From: RGIG4576 sp964606575
Lineage (GTDB): Bacteria > Bacteroidota > Bacteroidia > Bacteroidales > Muribaculaceae
Length of the DNA stretch: 21,179 nt
Reading direction: 5' to 3'
NCBI GenBank assembly: GCA_964606575.1
Contig: CAZSHA010000039.1
Location: 1-21,179 of the forward strand
The position numbers and the translations under genes are program-made. Numbering within the stretch: the first letter of the stretch is position 1; every line of letters starts with the position of its first letter. Positions 15,943 through 21,179 of this stretch are shown here, piece by piece. The notes below the pieces were generated by a model. The model was not told the DNA's origin. It did not search any database and was given only the letters and a program-made list of their open reading frames with translations.

Positions 15943-17064
15943 CTATTTGTTTCGGCCTAGCACGGCTTTCACATGCGAAACTATGAGCGACGGAGCTATT
16001 CCGCTCAAGCAGAAGAAATCTTTAAATCGACAAGGCTTGTTCCCAAATACCGAACACGGACGGCACAACATATTCAATTGCACCGCATCACGCGGATCTT
16101 GATGCCAACCCATAAATCCGCAATATGGATGTGTTGCACCCCACACCGACACTACAGGCAGACACACCAGCGATGCCAGATGCATATTTGCCGAGTCCAT
16201 CGACACCATCACGTCGCAATGGCTCAATAGCGATAATTCGGTAGGGAATCCGTAGCGTTTCACAGCCAGAGAAGTCACATTGCCATGCTCTTCATCCCAC
16301 TGTGCCAACACTCTTTTTTCTTCTTCTCCACCACCGAACAAGAATACTTTCACACCATCCCACGAAGCCACCTCGTCAAGCACTTTCTTCATGAGATGTA
16401 TAGGATATATTTTTCCTGGGTGTTTGGCAAATGGAGCTATCGCAACCCAACGTTCACCGTCTTTCTTAGGCTCTGTTATCTCGCTGAACACTGTTGGGCT
16501 TGGTTTCTCGCCTCCAAAAAGCGACTTGAACGTTTCATCAAATACGAATCCTGCACGATAGAACACCTCTCGATAGCGTTCACGTGACGAAATAAGCGGA
16601 AACATCCTCTTGTTGAATCGGCGAGTCAATGCCCACTTTCCACGTCGCCCTTTATCGATGCGTTTCACCGGCACACCATTTAGGGTAAAAAATAATCCCA
16701 GCAACCACGTGCGCAGCACATCGTGAAGGTCGATGAAAACATCTATATGATATTGCTCCATCAAGTCTTTATAGAGGCGGTGAATACCTTTCACCCCATG
16801 ATATTTCACCTTCACATCCACACCAACCACTTCCAGATTGGCAGGCTTGTTGACGAATAGCGTAGAAGCAACAGGTTGCGTTATCATCACGAAATGCGTG
16901 TTAGGATGCGCATCGCACACCGAGTACACTACCGGCACTGTCATAGCCACGTCACCCAATGCGGTGAAACGGGCTATAAGCACATTGCGATAACGGCTGT
17001 CGCTCACTAATATGTCTTTCTCACTTTTTACCACCGCCGTAAAGCACAGGGTTAGTATCGGCAT
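15943..17064 (-). CDS. Glycosyltransferase family 9 (heptosyltransferase-like)
   Basis: GT-B fold enzyme related to ADP-heptose:LPS heptosyltransferases, acting on lipopolysaccharide or other surface glycan at the inner face of the cytoplasmic membrane. N-terminal pattern VLIARFTALGDVAMTVPVVYSV (split here as VLIARFTALGDVAM and TVPVVYSV) is the family signature. The C-terminal nucleotide-sugar half contains PGKIYP, LFGGGEEE and the DVMVSMDSANMHLA segment with the conserved Asp-Ser-Ala-Asn-Met-His. Up to 373 residues. The start is uncertain: ATG 17064 overlaps the upstream DUF4254 gene by 44 bases; GTG at 17034 or 17007 gives N-termini closer to the family. The acceptor is not predictable. Confidence 0.88.
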   Translation of the reverse strand: MPILTLCFTAVVKSEKDILVSDSRYRNVLIARFTALGDVAMTVPVVYSVCDAHPNTHFVMITQPVASTLFVNKPANLEVVGVDVKVKYHGVKGIHRLYKDLMEQYHIDVFIDLHDVLRTWLLGLFFTLNGVPVKRIDKGRRGKWALTRRFNKRMFPLISSRERYREVFYRAGFVFDETFKSLFGGEKPSPTVFSEITEPKKDGERWVAIAPFAKHPGKIYPIHLMKKVLDEVASWDGVKVFLFGGGEEEKRVLAQWDEEHGNVTSLAVKRYGFPTELSLLSHCDVMVSMDSANMHLASLVCLPVVSVWGATHPYCGFMGWHQDPRDAVQLNMLCRPCSVFGNKPCRFKDFFCLSGIAPSLIVSHVKAVLGRNK

Positions 17065-17632
17065 CGTTGTACATCTTCATCTGAAGGTAGACCTTCATGT
17101 ACTTACGTCCAGCCTCAATATCGGCCAAAAGTTGGTCGATAGCTGTCGACAAGTCCACACGTTGCTCTAGAAGCACGTTAAGTTTAGCTTGGCACTTGGC
17201 AATGTGTGCTGGAGCAGCATCCTTACGCTCCACCTCTTGCTGCATGTGATATATCTTCAACGCTAGAATAGAAAGGCGGTCTACAGCCCATGCAGGGCTT
17301 TCTGTATTGATTGTAGCACCTTCTTGAACCTTCACGTCTTTATATTTGTCACGGAAATAAGCATCAATCTTCTCCACTAGGTCAGTGCGGTCTTGATTGC
17401 TCTTGTCGATGCGGCGTTTCAGTGCCAATGCTGCCACCGGATCGATTTCTGGATCACGTATTATGTCTTCCATGTGCCATTGAGCGGCATCTATCCAGTT
17501 TTTTGCGAAAAGCGAAGCCTCGATAGAGCCTTCATCGTATGGGTTAGCCACTACGGCATCAATATCATCGGTTTCATGATATTTCACCGTCGTATTCCAA
17601 AATATCTCGTTACATTTTTGTGCAAAATCCAT
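17021..17632 (-). CDS. DUF4254 family protein
   Basis: 203 residues, predicted all-helical, cytosolic, without signal peptide. MDFAQKCNEIFWNTTVKYH at the start, and the internal SIEASLFAKNWIDAAQWHMEDIIR and SPAWAVDRLSILALKIYHM helices, fit the Bacteroidota family DUF4254, whose biochemical role is unknown. In many Bacteroidota it is found just upstream of a family 9 glycosyltransferase, as here, where the genes overlap; a shared role in surface glycan synthesis is therefore inferred. The C-terminal GGGKK is encoded within the overlap. Confidence 0.82.
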   Translation of the reverse strand: MDFAQKCNEIFWNTTVKYHETDDIDAVVANPYDEGSIEASLFAKNWIDAAQWHMEDIIRDPEIDPVAALALKRRIDKSNQDRTDLVEKIDAYFRDKYKDVKVQEGATINTESPAWAVDRLSILALKIYHMQQEVERKDAAPAHIAKCQAKLNVLLEQRVDLSTAIDQLLADIEAGRKYMKVYLQMKMYNDADTNPVLYGGGKK

Positions 17633-17654
17633 AATTTCAATTTTTTTGTTTGCG

Positions 17655-17662
17655 TAAAGTTA
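17655..17662 (-). promoter_or_regulatory. Weak -7 box (TAACTTTA) before DUF4254
   Basis: Seven of eight positions of TAnnTTTG on the minus strand, 22 bases before the DUF4254 ATG; no clear -33 partner. Suggests the DUF4254-GT9 pair has its own promoter downstream of the RNase H gene. Confidence 0.3.
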
Positions 17663-17705
17663 CAATATTTTCCTAATTTTAAAACTATAGGTATCATATT
17701 TTGAG

Positions 17706-18347
17706 CTATTTCCTGCCGAAATCGGCTGGAATTTCGCCCCATACCTCAGTTTTCCACTTCATTACACGCGTCGAGTAGGTGTTTTCTTGAAGCCATTTTT
17801 CGGCACGCCGCACTATCTCAAACAGTTTTGCGTTCTCGGCACATTCCGCTATCTTGCTTTTGCATTTCCTGTCACGCACCCATGCCAGAGCCGTGATGCT
17901 GTCGCTATAGATAGCCTTCTTGCTGCCGCTCTTTTTCAGCATGGCAAGACCGTGAACTAAGGCAAGAAACTCGCCTATGTTATTGCTCGCCTTCGGGAAC
18001 GGTCCTTTATGGAATATGCGTTCACCCGTTTTCACGTCAACGCCTTGATATTCCATTATGCCTGGATTACCGCTACACGCAGCATCCACAGCTATGCTGT
18101 CGGTAATAATCTCGGGTATCGCCTCATAATTCACATGCGACACCTTCGCATTTGCAATGGCACGCAATAGCCCCATCTCATCGGCAGGGTTTCCACGATA
18201 AGCCCTGATTGCCTCCTCTTTGGTGTTGTAGCTCTTGTATTTTGCGTTAGGATAGTTTGCTACACGCAGCTTGCACTCCTCCCACGATTCGCATATTCCG
18301 GGGATTGTGCCTTCCCACACCACGTACCATTTATAATTTTTTGCCAT
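17706..18347 (-). CDS. Ribonuclease H with viroplasmin-like N-terminal domain
   Basis: Cuts the RNA strand of RNA-DNA hybrids in the cytosol. Residues 1-50 form the hybrid-binding (caulimovirus viroplasmin-like) domain, with KWYVVWEGTIPGI and the W-E-E-C-K / YNTKEEA pattern. The RNase HI domain follows, with catalytic Asp88 (VDAACSGNPG), Glu126 (NNIGEFLAL), Asp149 (IYSDS) and Asp209 (PADFGRK) all present. The 213 residues match the Bacteroidota form of this enzyme. It is divergent from shikimate kinase, with 74 bases between the two starts. Overlapping back-to-back -7 boxes are described separately. Confidence 0.92.
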   Translation of the reverse strand: MAKNYKWYVVWEGTIPGICESWEECKLRVANYPNAKYKSYNTKEEAIRAYRGNPADEMGLLRAIANAKVSHVNYEAIPEIITDSIAVDAACSGNPGIMEYQGVDVKTGERIFHKGPFPKASNNIGEFLALVHGLAMLKKSGSKKAIYSDSITALAWVRDRKCKSKIAECAENAKLFEIVRRAEKWLQENTYSTRVMKWKTEVWGEIPADFGRK

Positions 18348-18369
18348 AAAACAGTTTGCTTACAGGCGG

Positions 18370-18377
18370 TAAAGTTA
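18370..18377 (-). promoter_or_regulatory. Weak -7 box (TAACTTTA) for RNase H
   Basis: Minus strand, 22 bases before the RNase H ATG, the same spacing and sequence as the box before DUF4254. It deviates from consensus only at the last base; no -33 element was found. Confidence 0.35.
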
Positions 18378-18389
18378 CAATTTTTTCCT

Positions 18390-18397
18390 TACTTTTG
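18390..18397 (+). promoter_or_regulatory. -7 box (TACTTTTG) for shikimate kinase
   Basis: Full match to TAnnTTTG, 24 bases before ATG 18422, giving a short 5' leader. The nearest TTTG lies too far upstream (18355-18358) to be the -33 element. Confidence 0.45.
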
Positions 18398-18421
18398 CGA
18401 CATCACTATTACTATACCCCG

Positions 18422-18967
18422 ATGAAACCTATTTTTCTCATAGGATATATGGGCAGCGGCAAGACCACGCTCGGACGAGCTTTGTCGCTTTTCATGAAGA
18501 AAGAGTTTATCGACCTCGACTTGTATATCGAGGCTCGATTCCGCCATAGTGTAAAAGAGATTTTCAGCCAACGAGGCGAAGAAGGTTTCCGAACTATCGA
18601 GCGTAACATGCTCCATGAGGCGGGAGAATTTGAAGATGTCATTATCGCTTGCGGAGGTGGAACGCCATGCCATTTCGACAACATGGAGTTCATGAACAGC
18701 AAGGGCGTCACCGTCTTGCTCAACGCCTCTCACGAGGCTCTAATGCGAAGGCTTACAATTCCATCGGCTAAAAGCAAAAGACCCATTATAGCCGACAAAA
18801 CCGACGACGAACTGTCCCAATTCATCACCGACGCTCTGAAACAGCGGGCTGAACACTACAATCAAGCTAAATTGCATTTCGATTCCAGCAGGCTCGAAAG
18901 CCACGACCAAATCTCCGAATCTACAAAGGCATTATACGAAGCCATAGTATCGCATTACGACATATAA
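18422..18967 (+). CDS. aroK: Shikimate kinase
   Basis: Phosphorylates the 3-hydroxyl of shikimate with ATP in the chorismate pathway, cytosolic, 181 residues. P-loop GYMGSGKTT (8-16), shikimate-binding Asp31/Asp33 (FIDLDLYIE), Arg57 in GFRTIE, Gly-Gly-Gly at 78-80 (ACGGGTP), lid Arg120 (KRPII), and Arg142 in the RAEHYNQA C-terminal motif. ATG 18422 is preferred over an in-frame TTG at 18356, because MKPIFLIGYMGSGKT is the family's N-terminus and the TTG lies before the likely promoter. Single gene, divergent from the RNase H gene and convergent with the capsid-like gene. Confidence 0.95.
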   Translation: MKPIFLIGYMGSGKTTLGRALSLFMKKEFIDLDLYIEARFRHSVKEIFSQRGEEGFRTIERNMLHEAGEFEDVIIACGGGTPCHFDNMEFMNSKGVTVLLNASHEALMRRLTIPSAKSKRPIIADKTDDELSQFITDALKQRAEHYNQAKLHFDSSRLESHDQISESTKALYEAIVSHYDI

Positions 18968-18986
18968 TTTCGATTATATACACTGA

Positions 18987-19027
18987 GATGGCCACCTCTT
19001 GCAGGCAGGTTGCAAGAGATGGCTATC
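18987..19027. terminator. Large hairpin between shikimate kinase and the capsid-like gene
   Basis: Arms 18987-19003 and 19011-19027 are complementary at all but two of 17 positions (one can be G-U, one is C-A), with a 7-base loop. It lies between the two converging stop codons (18967 and 19042), where a bidirectional terminator is expected. No T-run follows on either strand. It also marks the edge of the GC-richer phage-like segment. Confidence 0.5.
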
Positions 19028-19041
19028 GCCAGCAGCTACGA

Positions 19042-20445
19042 TTATAGCAGTTTCACCCTCATGTGAGCTTTCGGATAACGCAACACTAGGCATGATGCCT
19101 CTGTCACCACTAGGGCATCGGTGTTACGCACGCCTGCGCTCTTCAAGTCCAAGGCTTCTGTGCCGAAAGGCAAGTGGCTGTACTTCTGGAGATATTCAGG
19201 GTCGATTATCAATCCGTGGTCGTCCATTCCGCAATCGTCAAACACCTCCGACAATAAGATGTACAGACGACCGAACTTAGAACTTATCTCCGAAAAGTCG
19301 ATACCCCATTTCGTGGTGGTTTCGGTATTATTCACCACACGAGTATAGTCCAGCTTGTTAAGCTCGCCTATCAACTTCGAGCCGCCTATCAAGATTTTGC
19401 GTTTTGAGCCGGCATTCCCGGTAAACGCCTTTCGCATCATCTCTATCACGCTGTCCTCCTTTTGGCTTACGTCTAGCTTAAACTCCTTGCCGGCCTGATA
19501 CCATATACCACCGGTGAGAAGCACCCACTCCTTTTTCTTCGAGTCGTAAATCTTGCGTTTCACGCCGAACAAGAAACTCTTCTCCATGCCCAAACGCATA
19601 TCGTAGATTGCAGCCTCCTCTTGGTCGCTCATAGTCCAACCCACTTCCTTATTGGCAATCTTCTGCAACGTGCTTTGCTCTATCTGCATCTTGAAGATTT
19701 GGCAATAATTCTGAGCCTTCTTCGGCAAAGCCTCAAATTGTGGAGTCTGCACATCCAGTTCAGTAGCCGCGCGCCCCATCCTTATGAGAGCCGTCCCCGA
19801 CGGGATTGTAGGCACACACCCTTCCACGTCACCTATCTTCTTGCCGTTAACGGCAATCACGTTCAACTTGCCCTCCTCAGTTTTCGACATCACATATAGC
19901 ACCAGCCCATTCTCGGTTTCGGTCACTCCGTCGTCGGCAAAACCGTTAATATCCGGAACCAGTATCGTATCCGACACGTCAAACACATCATTGTTGGTTG
20001 TCGAAATCACAGCCTTCATGGCATTCTCAGTCACCGCCGCCTCGTCAGGCTCAATGTAGTCGTCTTGCATCTCGCACTTCGTTTCCTTCGTGTCCACGTT
20101 ATAATAGTCCACAACCATACTCCCCGACGATTTAGAGCCTGCACAGCGTGAAAGCTGGTCGATAGGTGTAGCCATAGGGCGTATTTTCACTATCTGCTGG
20201 TCTATTTCATTCAATAGCAACCCATTGCCCGACTCGTTCACGGCATCGAGCGTAAGTGGTCCGCCCACCACGTGTTTTCCGCCCTCTATGCCCGTCACCA
20301 GAGCCAACGCCATAAGTCCGTCATCACTGCCGCTCCACAGCATATACACTAGCAAGGATACAGCCAAAACCACGCACACGCATCGTGGCGAAACCAGCCA
20401 CTTGCACACATTCTTCACTACATTTCTTAAATTCATGTTTTTCAT
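19042..20445 (-). CDS. HK97-fold phage major capsid-like protein with N-terminal membrane segment
   Basis: 467 residues. I read residues 50-467 as a phage major capsid protein of the SU10/DUF5309 kind: a helix ending in LLLNEIDQQI, then IRPMATPIDQLSRCAGSK (88-105) and MVVDYYNVDTKETK, matching the 'P..TP...(I/L)' then 'veW..D' pattern; near the C-terminus LIGELNKLDY, SEISSKFGRLYILLSEVFD, HGLIIDPEYLQKYSHLPF and TEASCLVLRYPKAHMRV, which parallel the family's P-domain end. This is pattern recognition, not a search. Residues 1-44 are extra: a basic start, then a hydrophobic stretch about 23-38 followed by WSGSDDGL, like a signal anchor. An internal ATG at 20313 (M45, ALALVTGIEGG) would give a plain capsid protein. 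GC content is visibly higher than in the surrounding genes. The upstream acidic gene would be the scaffold; no portal, terminase or tail gene is seen. Confidence 0.65.
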   Translation of the reverse strand: MKNMNLRNVVKNVCKWLVSPRCVCVVLAVSLLVYMLWSGSDDGLMALALVTGIEGGKHVVGGPLTLDAVNESGNGLLLNEIDQQIVKIRPMATPIDQLSRCAGSKSSGSMVVDYYNVDTKETKCEMQDDYIEPDEAAVTENAMKAVISTTNNDVFDVSDTILVPDINGFADDGVTETENGLVLYVMSKTEEGKLNVIAVNGKKIGDVEGCVPTIPSGTALIRMGRAATELDVQTPQFEALPKKAQNYCQIFKMQIEQSTLQKIANKEVGWTMSDQEEAAIYDMRLGMEKSFLFGVKRKIYDSKKKEWVLLTGGIWYQAGKEFKLDVSQKEDSVIEMMRKAFTGNAGSKRKILIGGSKLIGELNKLDYTRVVNNTETTTKWGIDFSEISSKFGRLYILLSEVFDDCGMDDHGLIIDPEYLQKYSHLPFGTEALDLKSAGVRNTDALVVTEASCLVLRYPKAHMRVKLL

Positions 20446-20482
20446 AATGCTTTAAAATTTTTATTAATAGTTAGAAGCTCAA

Positions 20483-20974
20483 TCATCCATTCTCCCACAC
20501 GCTCCGCTTGGCATATATCGGAAACATCACATCAGCAGCGCCGTCAGGCTTCACATCAGCATCCAGCTGCGGCATGCGATGCCCTTTCACCAGCTCAATC
20601 TTCTCATTTTTGCCACGCACGTAGCCTTCCTTGTCAGCGTTGGCTATCGCCTCGTCATAAGCCAGCCCCTTGCCTATCAGCTCCAAAGCCACATCCTCAG
20701 CACGGTTGCTCATTATCTCGGCAATCCTAGCGCACACCCTCGGAAATCTCCTCAAAATCTCCGTTTCATCGTCGGCATCTTCACGCTCATTGGCGTTCAC
20801 ATCGTCCACTGCCGTTTCATCAAGGTTCTCAAGTACTGCATCAGCCTCGTTCTCCCTCACATCCTGTTCACGGATGCCCATTTCATCGAAAGAATCGGCA
20901 ACCACTGTGCCGTTCGCATCTCCATTCAAAAGCTCTTCAGTGTTTTCCATAGTTTCATTGTCTTTTTCATTCAC
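20483..20974 (-). CDS. Acidic scaffold-like protein upstream of the capsid gene
   Basis: 163 residues (GTG start) or 155 from the ATG at 20950 (MENTEE). Residues 1-75 are very acidic and low in complexity (Glu, Asp, Asn, Ala), probably disordered. Residues 76-125 are helical with mixed charge (RRFPRVCARIAEIM, AYDEAIANADKEGYVRGKNEKIE). The C-terminus is short with IYAKRSVWENG. No enzyme motif. Gene order (37 bp upstream of the capsid-like gene), size and acidity fit a phage scaffolding or capsid-assembly protein, but this is inferred from context. A TAACTTTG box at 20979-20986 lies 5 bases from the GTG, so the ATG at 20950 is the more credible start. GC-rich like its neighbour. Confidence 0.6.
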   Translation of the reverse strand: MNEKDNETMENTEELLNGDANGTVVADSFDEMGIREQDVRENEADAVLENLDETAVDDVNANEREDADDETEILRRFPRVCARIAEIMSNRAEDVALELIGKGLAYDEAIANADKEGYVRGKNEKIELVKGHRMPQLDADVKPDGAADVMFPIYAKRSVWENG

Positions 20975-20978
20975 ACCG

Positions 20979-20986
20979 CAAAGTTA
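20979..20986 (-). promoter_or_regulatory. -7 box (TAACTTTG) for the capsid cassette
   Basis: Full TAnnTTTG match on the minus strand, 29 bases before the ATG at 20950. No clear -33 TTTG. It suggests that the two genes are transcribed from a host-type promoter rather than as part of a longer phage late operon. Confidence 0.5.
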
Positions 20987-21072
20987 CGTCAGTTCTCCGC
21001 CTCATTTTCTCCTTTAAAAGGACATTTCTAGGTTCATCCCATCCCCCTCCGCCCACCATCACATAACTATGA

Positions 21073-21097
21073 AAGTTGTTTAAATTTTCAACAACTT
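21073..21097 (+). promoter_or_regulatory. Inverted repeat upstream of the lipoprotein promoter
   Basis: AAGTTGTT (21073-21080) and AACAACTT (21090-21097) are perfect 8-base arms with a 9-base centre. They end 5 bases before the -7 box, where a -33 element would otherwise be expected, so an operator is plausible. Confidence 0.4.
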
Positions 21098-21102
21098 CTT
21101 TG

Positions 21103-21110
21103 TATCTTTG
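21103..21110 (+). promoter_or_regulatory. -7 box (TATCTTTG) of the lipoprotein gene
   Basis: Perfect TAnnTTTG followed by C, as is common in Bacteroidota. It ends 4 bases before ATG 21115, so transcription would begin at or very near the start codon. Confidence 0.55.
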
Positions 21111-21114
21111 CATT

Positions 21115-21179
21115 ATGAAATATGAGGTATTGATAATATTGTTAGGGGCGATTCTGCTGGCGGGCTGCGGCAAGCAGGT
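21115..21179 (+). CDS. Lipoprotein, N-terminal fragment (cut by window edge)
   Basis: 21 complete codons are visible: MKYEVLIILLGAILLAGCGK, then Q and a partial codon. The lipobox LLAGC at residues 14-18 predicts cleavage before Cys18 and lipid anchoring; Gly and Lys after the Cys suggest export to the outer leaflet, but nothing of the mature protein can be seen, so function is unknown. It is divergent from the capsid cassette. Confidence 0.65.
   Translation, partial: MKYEVLIILLGAILLAGCGKQ

Noticed and set aside
18356..18421. Upstream TTG start for shikimate kinase
   Set aside because: It precedes the likely promoter (18390-18397) and the added residues are unlike the family.
1..21179. CRISPR arrays, tRNA genes, toxin-antitoxin pairs, integrases
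   Set aside because: I looked for spaced repeats, cloverleaf-like segments and the relevant protein motifs on both strands and saw none.

Overview
The window reads as a chromosomal segment of a Bacteroidales (Bacteroidota) genome. The evidence is an AlaX of the Bacteroidales type, a TopA ending in glycine/lysine-rich repeats, the GT9 + DUF4254 pair, a viroplasmin-type RNase H, a long secreted amidase ending in an 'NLQG...KGI.I' tail, and several promoters with the Bacteroidota -7 box TAnnTTTG. Shine-Dalgarno signals are mostly weak, as expected for the phylum. Genus cannot be decided from this sequence alone.

Layout, left to right. 1-295: a minus-strand promoter firing out of the left edge through a structured leader. 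296-1988: an AlaX-type alanyl-tRNA editing gene whose 5' end is present twice (68-bp direct repeats, 63/68 identical). An AT-rich, frameshifted acyltransferase-3 gene lies between the repeats and is fused in frame to the outer copy of the alaX start. 2097-4497: topA with a terminator hairpin. 4821-10850: a tight minus-strand run cysE - rlmL-like - purD - membrane protein - pdxB (gaps of 12, 34, 39 and 11 bp), joining cysteine, purine and PLP synthesis to rRNA methylation; cysE has a leader with two hairpins. 11214-15832: a plus-strand pair, a secreted beta-propeller protein and a 1233-residue secreted N-acetylmuramoyl-L-alanine amidase, closed by a strong terminator. 15943-18347: minus-strand RNase H, DUF4254 and a family 9 glycosyltransferase. 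18422-18967: plus-strand shikimate kinase.

19042-20974 is different in kind: two visibly more GC-rich minus-strand genes, a short acidic scaffold-like protein followed by a protein resembling HK97-fold phage major capsid proteins (SU10/DUF5309-like pattern). The capsid-like protein has a 44-residue N-terminal extension containing a membrane-spanning segment. No other phage gene is visible on either side; shikimate kinase lies downstream and a divergent lipoprotein gene begins at the right edge. This isolated capsid cassette is the best candidate in the window for an undescribed system; a prophage remnant is the competing explanation.

The other main points of interest are the alaX 5'-end duplication with the captured acyltransferase, the 200-residue arginine-rich tail on the rRNA methyltransferase, and substitutions at two usually invariant positions of PurD. 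No tRNA, rRNA body, CRISPR array, transposase or integrase was recognised.
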